Part shown: positions 9,137-18,055 of the stretch, in pieces
Layout: the number at the start of each line of letters is the position of its first letter
Numbering within the stretch: the stretch's first letter is position 1
Notes under the pieces: generated by a model
Told to the model about the DNA's origin: nothing
The model's input: the letters and a program-made list of their open reading frames with translations, nothing else
Databases searched by the model: none
Source of the DNA: Mycobacterium cookii
Lineage (GTDB): Bacteria; Actinomycetota; Actinomycetes; Mycobacteriales; Mycobacteriaceae
Assembly: GCF_010727945.1 (NCBI RefSeq)
Contig: NZ_AP022569.1
Coordinates: 868,001-932,000, forward strand
DNA length: 64,000 nucleotides
Direction of reading: 5' to 3'
Made by a program: the position numbers and the translations under genes

Positions 9137-9883
9137 TCAGTTCCCGAAACCTTGGTGCCCGGTGGGGGCCGGTGCGGTACCGCCTTGGAGTCGGGCGGCC
9201 GCGAAGTCCGCACCCTGGGCGATGACGTTCCCGTCTTCCACATAGCTGTTGTGGGCGGAGAAATTCATTCCGTCCGAGCAGACCGGGTCTTCGACGGCGC
9301 ACACCTGAATGGTCTTGGACTGATACAGCGGGCCGATGACCAGTTGCGGCTGACCGAGGAAGTTCATCGCCCGGACATTGGGTGTCCCGAACAGCACCAC
9401 CGCCGCGACGTGGTTGGCAATTGCGGGGTCTAGCGGCTTGGGGATGGTCGCCGGGTCGACGTCCTGCGGTACCGAGTCCGGAACGGCCGGCGAGGTGACG
9501 AAGCCCGCGACGGCGGCGCCCTGCGAGAACCCGCCGAGCACAATCTTGGTGTTGGGGCAGGCAGCGGCCTCATTCACCACGTGCGAACCGGCATCCCTGA
9601 TGCCGTCCAGACCGGTCGACCATTGGTCGCTGGCGGGGTAATTCACCGGATAGACGTCCATCGATTTTCCGCCCAGGCGCCCGCGGAGGGCGTCCACGAA
9701 CGCCTGACCCGTCGGACCGACGCCCGGATCCTCACCGGTACCGCGAGCGAACACCACCTGGGTGTCGGGGCACGACGCGGCCGACGCCGAAGGCAGGGCG
9801 TCGGCGGAGACAACGGAGACCCCGAGTCCCCACGTCGTCGCCACCACCGCACCGAATAGACGAGAGACATGATGCGCATTCAT
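9137..9883 (-). CDS. Secreted cutinase-family esterase (Culp type)
   Basis: 248 aa from the ATG at 9883; an in-frame ATG at 9901 would add six residues and neither has a strong ribosome site. An N-terminal signal peptide (about residues 7-35) is followed by the cutinase domain. Ser120 lies in GGFSQGA, Asp199 in DPVC and His211 in AHNSY, which together form the catalytic triad; cysteines at 38, 109, 195 and 202 can make the two usual disulfides. Mycobacterial Culps hydrolyse lipid esters in or outside the cell wall. Confidence 0.87.
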   Translation of the reverse strand: MNAHHVSRLFGAVVATTWGLGVSVVSADALPSASAASCPDTQVVFARGTGEDPGVGPTGQAFVDALRGRLGGKSMDVYPVNYPASDQWSTGLDGIRDAGSHVVNEAAACPNTKIVLGGFSQGAAVAGFVTSPAVPDSVPQDVDPATIPKPLDPAIANHVAAVVLFGTPNVRAMNFLGQPQLVIGPLYQSKTIQVCAVEDPVCSDGMNFSAHNSYVEDGNVIAQGADFAAARLQGGTAPAPTGHQGFGN

Positions 9884-9993
9884 GAGGCCAAAGATTCCCA
9901 TACGAATGATTGTCCAAACTAAGAAAAGCCTGCGCAAACCCTGAGTACTGGCGTGTCGCGCCGCAGACGGAGCGTTGACCAGCGCGGCGGCAG

Positions 9994-11118
9994 TCAGGCC
10001 GACACGTCGACGCTGGTCGGCGCCTCGGATAGTGTGATTAGCCGCACCTCCGGCCGCTGCGGCACTTCGTCGGCGAGGAACCACCGAAAAGCCAGGTTGC
10101 CGCGGGGATAGTCCACTGTCGTCAACGAATTCGGGTGTGACGTGCCGCTCCGGGAGACGACGATCGTCACCGAGCCGTCGGAGTTGGCCACGGCGCTGTG
10201 GCCGTTGATTGAGCAGCGCGCATCGGCGGCACCGTGGGTCGCCATGAACTGGTTCCACACCACCAAGTTCCAGAATCTGCATCGTGGCGGTCGGTGGGTG
10301 ATGACGAGCGCCTCGTCCTCATCGAGCACGAAGCTGCCGTACGAATAGCAGGCGTCGCGGGCCGACCAGCCGAAATTTGCATCGGGCACCTGGTATGGGT
10401 CAGCGAATTGGTTTGCTGCGTGGGCGATCTCGTGGCCGAGCGCGTGCGCCTCATCAACGCGCGCGCCAACCGTCAAGGGGACGATGGCAAACATCGTGCG
10501 CATCCAGGCGGCCGTCGCCCGGAGGCGCGCGGCCGTTTCGGCGTCGCCGTGGCGGATCGCGTCGGGCGGCTCGAGCGCCTCGATCTGCCAGGCGATCGGC
10601 CGTCCGGTCAGGGGATCGGCCTGGTAGTCGCGAGTCATCAGCACCGCCGCGCCCGGCGTCGGCCCCAGCTCGAACGAAAAGTTGCCGGCCGCATCGATCT
10701 CGAGGTCGTCGTCGCGAACGATCGCCACGATGCGATCTGACCAGGCGCCCGGCGACGGTTCGTTGTAGGCCGTCAGCGAAAAGTAGACGCTGTCACCCCG
10801 GTTGCCGCTGATCCGGTAGCGGCGGGCGGGGTCGACCGGACAAATGCAGTAGTAGGCGTCGGTGTTGTCACCGCCCCAACGCCGGTCGCGCCGAAAGGGA
10901 GTGGTGACCTCGACGAACATTGGACGGCCCGGTTCGCCGAACAGGTAGGTGTCAAAAGCCACGCCCAGCGTCGTCGCGATCATCCGGTAGCCGTCCGCGA
11001 CGTGCCGGTCATCGGTGACGGCGCGGTCGCCCTCGAGGAACCCGCGATCGAGGCCGCCGAGTGTCTCCAGTAGTTCGTGCCATGCGGCACTGGACTCGTG
11101 CGTCGTTGCATCAGTCAT
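9994..11118 (-). CDS. DUF1214-containing protein
   Basis: 374 aa from the ATG at 11118, which overlaps the end of the upstream tetR gene by 8 bases, so the two are co-transcribed and probably coupled. No signal peptide or membrane helix. The C-terminal third (FWNLVVWNQFM, then SDGSVTIVVS) matches the DUF1214 fold often found in mycobacterial proteins of unknown role. Being an operon partner of a TetR repressor suggests induction by a small molecule. Confidence 0.75.
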   Translation of the reverse strand: MTDATTHESSAAWHELLETLGGLDRGFLEGDRAVTDDRHVADGYRMIATTLGVAFDTYLFGEPGRPMFVEVTTPFRRDRRWGGDNTDAYYCICPVDPARRYRISGNRGDSVYFSLTAYNEPSPGAWSDRIVAIVRDDDLEIDAAGNFSFELGPTPGAAVLMTRDYQADPLTGRPIAWQIEALEPPDAIRHGDAETAARLRATAAWMRTMFAIVPLTVGARVDEAHALGHEIAHAANQFADPYQVPDANFGWSARDACYSYGSFVLDEDEALVITHRPPRCRFWNLVVWNQFMATHGAADARCSINGHSAVANSDGSVTIVVSRSGTSHPNSLTTVDYPRGNLAFRWFLADEVPQRPEVRLITLSEAPTSVDVSA

Positions 11119-11692
11119 CAGCGCTGATTCCTCTCGTGATGAGCGCGGCGGTCCGCTCGACCCAGATGTCGTCGAGTGCGTCGGCGCGCGTGAGCAGAGC
11201 CAGGAATGAGGTGCCGGCGACGACCTCCACCACATCGGCGGCGGTGACGTCGGGCCGTACCTCCCGGCGGGCGACAGCGTCGGTGAGCCGCTGCGTCAGT
11301 CCGCGGGACAGGATGTCGCCGAAGCGTTCCAGCAGAGCCGCGTGCAGCGTGAGATCCGCCGCCATCTCGCCGACGAGGCCGGGCAACGCGGCCCGCGCGG
11401 CCGGTGTACTCAGCACTGCCGCCGTGCGGCGGACCATCTCGCGCACGTCACCGGCCAGCGACCCGGTGTCGGGGAGGGCGGTGGCGTCGCTGATCGGGAA
11501 GACCGCCTCGTGGACCAGATGCGCCTTGCTCGGCCAGCGCCGGTAGATCGCCGGTTTGCTGGTGCCGGCCCGGCGGGCGATCGCATCGACCGACAGGTCC
11601 GCGTAGCCGGTTTCGCCGATCAGCTCGGCTGTCGCGCGCAGCACGTCGCTGTCGATGCGGCCATCCCGGGGGCGGCCAAGCTCTGTCATCAT
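11111..11692 (-). CDS. TetR-family transcriptional regulator
   Basis: 193 aa from the ATG at 11692; starts at 11689 and 11722 are also in frame. The N-terminal helix-turn-helix is clear (DLSVDAIARRAGTSKPAIYRRW), followed by an all-helical ligand domain. It heads a two-gene unit with the DUF1214 gene and is divergent from the sulfotransferase at 11721; the intergenic space is under 30 bases. It very likely controls both directions. Confidence 0.85.
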   Translation of the reverse strand: MMTELGRPRDGRIDSDVLRATAELIGETGYADLSVDAIARRAGTSKPAIYRRWPSKAHLVHEAVFPISDATALPDTGSLAGDVREMVRRTAAVLSTPAARAALPGLVGEMAADLTLHAALLERFGDILSRGLTQRLTDAVARREVRPDVTAADVVEVVAGTSFLALLTRADALDDIWVERTAALITRGISADD

Positions 11693-11706
11693 TACGGAAC
11701 TCAGAG

Positions 11707-11713
11707 TAACATA
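11707..11713. promoter_or_regulatory. Overlapping divergent -10 elements (tetR / sulfotransferase)
   Basis: On the + strand TAACAT (11707-11712) ends 8 bases before the sulfotransferase ATG, the spacing expected for a leaderless transcript. On the - strand TATGTT (11713-11708) could serve tetR, leaving a very short leader before 11692. The two hexamers share five base pairs, so initiation would be mutually exclusive. No -35 is obvious. Confidence 0.4.
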
Positions 11714-11720
11714 AATACCC

Positions 11721-12968
11721 ATGACTCAGGCCGCTCCAGCTCCTGTGCAGCTCGACGACTTGGCCGAGCCACGATTCAGTCCCGAGATCGACCAACTCCG
11801 CGACCTCATGGCGCAGATGGCCCCCGAATGTCCGCTGGATGCCGAGATACTGCACGCCAGAGCGGCCGCCGAGGCCGGGCTGACGGATTTCGGGCCCGAT
11901 GACTACCGGGAGCGTCTGGACGTCTACCTGGCCGCGCTGCGTGACATCGACGGTCTCAACGGGGCCGGCATCGTCAACTTCCATATGCAGCTGCTGCAGA
12001 TACTCAAGAATCGGCTGCTACTGAACGACCTGCTCGCACGTCATCCCGAGATTCGTGACATCGAGTTGCTGCCGCCGGTGGTCATCGCCGGCCTGCCGCG
12101 GACGGGCACCACCCACCTCCACAACCTGCTCGCGGCGGGCCCGAGCTTTCGCACCCTTCCGTACTGGGAGAGCGTCGAACCTTTTCCGTTGCCGGCCGAG
12201 CTGGGGGTCGAGCCCGATCCGCGTAAGGCGCGCATGGACGCCGCCGTCGAATTCATGAATGCGGCGATGCCGCACTTTCCGCTGATGCACGAGATGACCA
12301 CCGAGCACGTGCATGAAGAAATCCAGCTACTGGCCAACGACGTGTCCACGATGCTGTTCGAGACGCTCGCCCACGTGCCGCGGTGGCGTGACTACTACCT
12401 GGCCCACGACCAGACGTCGTCATACCAATACCTGGGCCTGCAGCTCAAGGCCCTGCAGTTCCTTCGGGGTGGCCGTCGATGGCTGCTCAAGTCACCTCAG
12501 CATCTCGAGCAGCTGGCGGTGCTGGACGCCGTGTTTCCCGACGTCGTCGTGGTGTTCACCCACCGCGACCCGGTACCCGTGGTGCTGTCGATGCTCGCGA
12601 TGCTCACCTACACCGCACGCATGCACCGCTCGCCCGTGCCGGTGCACGAGATCGCGTCGTCCTGGTCCGGCCGCCTCCAGCTGATGCTGGACGCGCTGGT
12701 GCGCGACCGGGACCGCATTCCACCGGAGCGTTCAATCGACGTCCGCTTCGAGGACTTCATGGCCGACGAACTCGGCGTCGCCGAGCGAATCTACGATCTG
12801 GCCGGCGAGCCGCTGACTGAGGCGGCGCTCGCGGCGGTGACCGGTTATCTCGACAACCACCAGCGTGGACGGCTGGGCAGCATCGCCACGTCGGCCGAAA
12901 TGTTCGGACTCGACGAGCACGACCTGCCCGCCCGGTTCAACCGCTACAGCGAGCGGTTTCTGGCCTGA
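11721..12968 (+). CDS. Sulfotransferase family protein (PAPS-dependent)
   Basis: 415 aa. The 5'-phosphosulfate loop reads GLPRTGTT at 124-131, followed by TLPYWESVEPFP typical of the mycobacterial Stf-like branch. The 3'-phosphate region FTHRDPVPVVLSM and a late RFEDFMAD segment complete the domain. It would transfer sulfate from PAPS to a hydroxylated lipid or small molecule. It is divergent from tetR and probably controlled by it; convergent with the gene at 12976, with only 7 bases between the stops. Confidence 0.85.
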   Translation: MTQAAPAPVQLDDLAEPRFSPEIDQLRDLMAQMAPECPLDAEILHARAAAEAGLTDFGPDDYRERLDVYLAALRDIDGLNGAGIVNFHMQLLQILKNRLLLNDLLARHPEIRDIELLPPVVIAGLPRTGTTHLHNLLAAGPSFRTLPYWESVEPFPLPAELGVEPDPRKARMDAAVEFMNAAMPHFPLMHEMTTEHVHEEIQLLANDVSTMLFETLAHVPRWRDYYLAHDQTSSYQYLGLQLKALQFLRGGRRWLLKSPQHLEQLAVLDAVFPDVVVVFTHRDPVPVVLSMLAMLTYTARMHRSPVPVHEIASSWSGRLQLMLDALVRDRDRIPPERSIDVRFEDFMADELGVAERIYDLAGEPLTEAALAAVTGYLDNHQRGRLGSIATSAEMFGLDEHDLPARFNRYSERFLA

Positions 12969-12975
12969 CGCCGGA

Positions 12976-13533
12976 TCAGGCGGCTTCTCCAGGCGGAGGC
13001 GGCGCATCTGCGGGCGGAGGCGGCGCGTCCGGGGCGGGCGGCGGAGGAGCATCGGGGGCCGGCGGCGGGGGAGCGTCGGGGGCCGGCGGCGGGGGAGCAT
13101 CCGGGGTGACGGCGTTCACCAGCATCGGTGCCGGGGGCGGCGGGGCGTCCCCGGGGCCTTCCGGGTCGACAGGCAAGTACATGTGGTGGGTGAACTGCGG
13201 CTGGTAGGCGCCACCGCCACCGATTCGGACGCCACCGCCCTCACCGCTGGACACCGGGGTGCCGTCGGGCAGCGTTACCGCCGTGTGGCCACCGTTCCAG
13301 CCGATCACGAGCGCGCCGGGGGCCGTTCCGTACTTGAAGCCGCGGGCCAGCAGCGCCGACTCTTCATTGCCGGTGTTGAACCGCTCTCCGAAGGCGGGCC
13401 GGTCCGTTGCCACGTTCGATACCACGGAGGCCAGACCCGAGCAGTCGGTCCCTGCGGGGGAATGTCCACCGGTGATATACGGCGTGCCGGACATCTGCTC
13501 GAGAAGGCCCATCAGTGTTGCTAAGACAAACAT
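12976..13533 (-). CDS. NlpC/P60-like putative cysteine peptidase with proline-rich repeat tail
   Basis: 185 aa. The N-terminal ~125 residues contain GTDCSGLAS (Cys31) and GGHTAV (His83), the Cys/His arrangement of NlpC/P60-type hydrolases. The C-terminal ~60 residues are a PDAPPPPA octapeptide repeated four times plus variants, like flexible cell-wall-spanning linkers. No signal peptide is visible, so export is uncertain; ATG 13512 is an alternative start. This type of module also occurs in mycobacteriophage proteins. An AT-rich island lies immediately upstream. Confidence 0.65.
   Translation of the reverse strand: MFVLATLMGLLEQMSGTPYITGGHSPAGTDCSGLASVVSNVATDRPAFGERFNTGNEESALLARGFKYGTAPGALVIGWNGGHTAVTLPDGTPVSSGEGGGVRIGGGGAYQPQFTHHMYLPVDPEGPGDAPPPPAPMLVNAVTPDAPPPPAPDAPPPPAPDAPPPPAPDAPPPPADAPPPPGEAA
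12990..13106. repeat. Tandem 24-bp repeats encoding PDAPPPPA
   Basis: Four nearly identical 24-bp units (GGGGCCGGCGGCGGGGGAGC plus TCGG-like ends on the + strand) plus degenerate copies, in the coding sequence of the gene at 12976. Copy number is likely to vary between strains. Confidence 0.7.
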
Positions 13534-13867
13534 GAGCCGGGACGGTACTTACAAGGTCAATAGACAACCAAACTTTGTGCAGGCCATCACTTTTGCGCAG
13601 GAAAGATGACCTACGTCTCATTTGCGAACAAAAAGGCCTGGTAGATAAGGGTTTACACAACGTCATTCTACTTGCGTGGAAGAGTAACCCGTTCTTGACT
13701 TTTCGTGATCTATGCCTCAAATTATGCATCTTCAAGCCCAGATGCAGCAACTTTAGGCCCAAAAAGGGGCTTTAGCAAAGAGTTATTTATCGCGGTGATC
13801 TTTAGACGCTTTTCGCCCCCGTCTCGGGACCTCGGCACACACCATCCGACGGTGTTCTGTGCGTTGG
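13534..13867. other. AT-rich intergenic island
   Basis: About 330 bases distinctly richer in A+T than the surroundings, with runs such as TTATTTATCG and AAAAAGG. No forward or reverse frame looks coding. On the - strand TTGACC (about 40 bases before 13533) could be a -35 for the NlpC-like gene. The composition resembles DNA bound by the silencer Lsr2, or a remnant of horizontally acquired sequence. Confidence 0.5.
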
Positions 13868-15601
13868 CTATTCAGCGGGCGGCAGCTGTTTTGGACCGTC
13901 AGTTGCACGCAACTCGCGAGGTCCGTCGCGCTCCACCAATTCGCGGAGCGGTTCACCCGGATTGGACACCAATGTTCTGACTTCTGCCCGCTCCGGCGAC
14001 AGGCGACGCGGCGAGAATGGTTCGGCCGCAGGCGCACCGAAGTCGGCGTGGTGAGTGTCGTCTGGGGCGTCAGCCGTGGACGCGGTACCGGTGCTTTCTT
14101 GGGAGTGCACGGTGACCCTGTGCGTGCGCTTGAGCGAGAAGGTGATCTCTTCAACCTCTTCGATCACCTGGCGCGCGGTGCGCAATGGATGGGTTGTCGT
14201 ATCGATGGCGCGGGCGACGAAGCCGGGAACCAGTGGGCGGATCCAGCGGGCAGCAGCCCGGGTGACATCGGGGATGGTCGGAATCGTCGGCGTAGCAGGT
14301 GTATCCGACCGCTCGACCACCGCGGGCAGATTCTCCGCCTCGACGGCAGCAGGCGTCGCCCCCGCTTCGATCGACTGTGTCGCGGCCAGGCTCGCAGCCT
14401 CCGCCTCGGCGGCGATCGGCAAATACATATCCTCGACCACCGGCGCCGGCTCCGGTGTCGTCGCCTCGATCGCGGCGGTCACCTGCTGCCGGAGCTGCGC
14501 TCGGTCGATCTCGATCTGCGCTTCGACCGCGAGCCGGGCTTGGGCCAGTTGGCCTTCGGCCCACATGGTTTCGGTGGCTGCGCGCACCTCAGCTTGTTTC
14601 ACTGCGATCGCGGTGTCGGCACTCAGTTCGGCGCGTTCCCGTTCTGCGCGGGCTCGAGCGTGTCGATCGTGGGTCGTCTCGCCTCGCCACAGCCGCAGAA
14701 TCGTGGGCAATAACGCCAGAAATGCGAAAAATGCAATGCTCAGCAGGCGCAGCATCACCAAGCTCGTGCTGCTCGAGGTCAACTGCTGCATGGCAACCCA
14801 CCGGGCACCCAGACCGTGATCCGCGTCGGCAATCGCACCTTGCCGGGTTTCGCTGAGCAGTCGTTCGTCGTCGACAATACGAGCATCCAAATCGGGAGCT
14901 CGGCGGTCACGAGCAGCATCGGCTTCATCCAGCTCGCGCTGCGAGTCCGCGAGAATCTGGTTGGCCGTTCGGGTTTCGGGCCCCGAACCCGGCACACCCG
15001 TGATGCGGGTCTGCGGACAGGACACAGTGGGGTGGTATTCACAACGCGCGACGATCAGAGCCTCGTCGCGACGTGTGCGTGCCACGTCAACTGTCCGGTC
15101 GAGCGCGGCACGCGCGTCGCGCATCTGCTGCAGGCTGCCCGACGCTTGTACGACAGCCGGCGACAAAGCGGCGTTGCGGGTGGCCTGTCGTTGCAGGTGT
15201 TGATCAATTGGGCTGGAAAGCATTGCAAGCGAGGCGAATTCGCCCGCCATCGCACCAAGGATCACGCCGACGGCCACCACCCCGCGTTGTGCGGCTCCGT
15301 GGACTCGGCCGGTGGCGGCCATCCGGCTGATCGCACCCACCAAAAGTGCGAATGCCAGCGTGAACGGCGCGACGGCGAACACCGAGAGGTGCGTTGCCTG
15401 CACGACGGCGAGGGTCGTCACCAGCCAGGTCAACGCGACATCGGCAAGAACCACCACGCCGGTGACGGCATGCGCAGAACGCTCGTGACGCTCGTGCAGT
15501 TCGTGGCGCTCGCCGCCGCCGACCCAGGTGAGCCACGCCGCGACTGGAGAGCCGACGGCGCGCGGTGCGGTGACGTGGTAGGCGCACATTGGATCGGACA
15601 C
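13868..15601 (-). CDS. DUF4407 membrane protein
   Basis: 577 aa, GTG start; the ATG at 15589, 11 bases after GGAGG, is an equally good start. It has hydrophobic segments around residues 47-65, 75-92 and 107-128, then a ~130-residue helical extracytoplasmic or cytoplasmic section. A fourth membrane span (LLSIAFFAFLALLPTIL) follows, then a long charged coiled-coil and a disordered C-terminus. This is the DUF4407 layout seen in many mycobacteria. Function unknown. It is monocistronic, with ~160 bases before the next gene. Confidence 0.78.
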   Translation of the reverse strand: MSDPMCAYHVTAPRAVGSPVAAWLTWVGGGERHELHERHERSAHAVTGVVVLADVALTWLVTTLAVVQATHLSVFAVAPFTLAFALLVGAISRMAATGRVHGAAQRGVVAVGVILGAMAGEFASLAMLSSPIDQHLQRQATRNAALSPAVVQASGSLQQMRDARAALDRTVDVARTRRDEALIVARCEYHPTVSCPQTRITGVPGSGPETRTANQILADSQRELDEADAARDRRAPDLDARIVDDERLLSETRQGAIADADHGLGARWVAMQQLTSSSTSLVMLRLLSIAFFAFLALLPTILRLWRGETTHDRHARARAERERAELSADTAIAVKQAEVRAATETMWAEGQLAQARLAVEAQIEIDRAQLRQQVTAAIEATTPEPAPVVEDMYLPIAAEAEAASLAATQSIEAGATPAAVEAENLPAVVERSDTPATPTIPTIPDVTRAAARWIRPLVPGFVARAIDTTTHPLRTARQVIEEVEEITFSLKRTHRVTVHSQESTGTASTADAPDDTHHADFGAPAAEPFSPRRLSPERAEVRTLVSNPGEPLRELVERDGPRELRATDGPKQLPPAE

Positions 15602-15760
15602 CTCCGAGTAATGCCATGTCGGGACACGGCCTGGTACATCGAGTCAATGGCCGGCTGTGCGGTGCGGTGAACAACCTCAAGAATCGCCAGCCCAGATCGC
15701 GCCGGTGCGATGCTGAATTCTCTCACACCCGCCGGTCGCCACCCGGCAACGCGGTCGTCC

Positions 15761-16775
15761 TCAGCTGTGCCGCACACGTCTGATCATTCGCGCGGTGGCA
15801 CGCTCGATGGTTTCACGCCGCGTCTCCGGTGTTCGTTGGCGCTTCGCCCGGCGCAGCGCAGAAGCGATCGTGAGGCCCTGCTCATAGGCCGACACCACCC
15901 GCGGATCCACGTACGAGCGCCGCGCGACGGCGGGTGTGTTGCCCAATTGCCCGGAGACCGCTCGCATCACGGCAGCTTCTTCTCGACGGCGAGCTGTCTT
16001 CGAGGTCGGCTCGCGCGCGATCGCGAACGCTTCGGCGGCCAGCACCGTGCCGTGCCATGTCCGCAGATCCTTGACGCTGAATTCCTCGCCCACCAGCTCG
16101 CGGAACCGCACGTTGAGGTCATCGGCATGCACCTCGGACCAGCCGCCCGAGGTTCGATAGGCCAGCAGCCGCGGAGTCGTCGTGTCGGCACGCAACAACG
16201 AGCGGACCGCGCTCAGCACCAGCGGATCGTCCAGCGAAACCGTGCGGCGCACACCGCTTTTGGCGGGGTAGTCGAAATCGACGCGGTCCCGCCGCAGCCG
16301 GACGTGGTCGCGCAGCAACGTCGACAGTCCATAGCTGCCGTTCTCCTCGACGTATTCCTCACCGCCGGCCCGGAAATAGCCCTGGTCGATCAAATGCTGC
16401 GCCAGCGCCAGCACGCGGTCGCCCCACGCCGCGGCCACGTAGATCGGTGAGCAGATGCAGGCGCCAATCCGGCAACTGCTTGGCCAGATTCATCGTCCGG
16501 TCGTACTTCTCCTCGGATCTTTCGGCTTGCCATCGCTCGTGATACACGTACTGGCGACGGCCTGCGGCGTCGGTGCCGACGGCCTGAATGTGACCGTTGG
16601 GATGCGGGGAAATCCACACGTTCTTCCAGGCAGGCGGGATCACCAGCGACTCGATTCGCGCCAACACCTCCGGGTCGTCGAGACAGTCACGGTGGGCATC
16701 GACATAGGAAAAACCGCGGCCGCGGCGGATGCGGCCCAGCCCGGGGCCGTCAACCACGCTCCTGCGCAGCCTCAT
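15761..16775 (-). pseudogene. DNA topoisomerase IB, interrupted by a frameshift
   Basis: The N-terminal part is read from the ATG at 16775 (RLRRSVVDGPGLGRIRRGRG, then WISPHPNGHIQAVGTDAAGR, typical of poxvirus-like bacterial Topo IB). Continuation lies in another frame from about 16438 (VLALAQHLIDQGYFR, FRAGGEEYVEENGSYG, KDLRTWHGT, and the catalytic Tyr in ARRSY). Removing one base near 16427 joins the frames as RGRGWGDRVLAL and gives a 337-aa protein of normal length. Either a recent inactivating insertion in a GGGG/CCCC run or a sequencing error. Confidence 0.85.
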
Positions 16776-16902
16776 GCCGTCAGGGCCCTCCGACCAGTGA
16801 TCATCGGCACCGGTTACCCCCGGGCAGCCTTTGCCTAACCGTTGCATCGACACGACGCGATCAGTCGCCGACTTGGAAGACGACGTGAGACGGTATTCAC
16901 TT

Positions 16903-17466
16903 ATGCAGGGCCACGAGTACATCAGTTACGAGTCTTTTGGGCGGCACTTCTTCGAAGTGGCGGTGACCGAAGAGCGCGTCGGCGCCGCATTCGCCGCGAT
17001 CGCGGGCAATCAATTCGACATGCCCCCGATGGTTCAGGGCCCGGGCAAAATCGCCAAAGTCAGCGCCAATGTCACGATCAAAGAGCCGAAGGTCACTCGG
17101 AACGTCGGCGACAGCATCACTTTCGACATCCACATCCCGCTGCTGATCGATTTACTGATCGACCTGCGAATCGACAAGCAGCGATTTCAGGTCGACGGCG
17201 ATATCGCGTTGAGCGCCACCGCACGCGCCGCCGAGCCGTTGCTGTTGATCGTCGACGTCGCGAAACCCCGGCCGACGGATATCACCGTGCACGTGACGTC
17301 GAAAAGTATCCGGGGAGAGTTGTTGCGGATCGTCGCGGGCGTGGACGGAGAAATCCGTCGATTCATCGCGCTGTATGTCAACGAGGAAATTGATTCTCCG
17401 CAATCGCAAGCGGCGCAAATCATCGACGTGGCCGAGCAACTCGATCAGACCTGGACCGGTATCTGA
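16903..17466 (+). CDS. Conserved hypothetical protein
   Basis: 187 aa from the ATG at 16903; an upstream start at 16831 would overlap the topoisomerase promoter region. The first residues (QGHEYISYESFGRHFFE) are followed by a beta-rich domain with LLIDLLIDLRIDKQRFQVDG and a helical C-terminus ending in VAEQLDQTW. No signal peptide or catalytic motif is apparent. I recognise it only as a conserved actinobacterial protein, possibly lipid- or ligand-binding, next to a second START-like protein at 17562. Confidence 0.65.
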   Translation: MQGHEYISYESFGRHFFEVAVTEERVGAAFAAIAGNQFDMPPMVQGPGKIAKVSANVTIKEPKVTRNVGDSITFDIHIPLLIDLLIDLRIDKQRFQVDGDIALSATARAAEPLLLIVDVAKPRPTDITVHVTSKSIRGELLRIVAGVDGEIRRFIALYVNEEIDSPQSQAAQIIDVAEQLDQTWTGI

Positions 17467-17561
17467 CGATCATCAGCTGCGCGGTTTATCGGGTGGCGCT
17501 GTCAGGGTATTCCCGCCCGACACCGCGGTCGGTGTTGCACCTCAGCAGAAAGCGAGACGAC

Positions 17562-17990
17562 GTGGCACGAGTGGATGTCTCGACGACGTCGGATCTTTCG
17601 CCGGAGGCGGCGTGGAAGCTGGCGTCGGATCTGGGGCGATTCGGCGACTGGATGACGATTTTCGGCGGCTGGCGCAGCAACGTGCCCGCGACGATTGACA
17701 AGGGCACCCGCGTCTCGTCGCTCATCAAGGTCAAGGGATTCCGGAACGTCATCCACTGGGAAGTGACCCAATACGACGAACCCGACGCGATCGAACTGAG
17801 CGGTCGCGGGCGCGGCGGGGTTCGCATCACTGTCGCCATGGGGGTCACCGACAACGAGCCCGGCTCGACGTTCGACTTGACCGCCGATCTGAGTGGTGGC
17901 GTGCTCGGAGGGCCGGTGGGAAAGCTCGTAGCCCGAATCATCAAATCGGATGTACGTAAATCGGTGTGCAATCTGGCCGCCTTGGAATGA
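17562..17990 (+). CDS. SRPBCC (START-like) family protein
   Basis: 142 aa from the GTG at 17562 (AGCGAGA upstream). It begins with VDVSTTSDLSPEAAWKLASD and continues with DLGRFGDWMTIFGGWRS, the helix-grip opening of polyketide-cyclase/START-like mycobacterial proteins; ITVAMGVTD and FDLTADLSGG form the later strands. Members bind hydrophobic ligands in a central cavity. Same orientation as the preceding gene, 95 bases apart. Confidence 0.78.
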   Translation: MARVDVSTTSDLSPEAAWKLASDLGRFGDWMTIFGGWRSNVPATIDKGTRVSSLIKVKGFRNVIHWEVTQYDEPDAIELSGRGRGGVRITVAMGVTDNEPGSTFDLTADLSGGVLGGPVGKLVARIIKSDVRKSVCNLAALE

Positions 17991-18055
17991 CGTCGGACCG
18001 CTAAACTGGCCGCGGCGATGCTGGTTTGTGATCGCGGGTGGGTGGCTACAGGCAG

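Noticed and set aside
12990..13106. Tandem repeats considered as CRISPR
   Set aside because: Units are contiguous without spacers and encode a proline-rich peptide repeat.
13575..13775. 66-codon ORF in the AT-rich island
   Set aside because: No ribosome site, no family resemblance; open mainly because of base composition.
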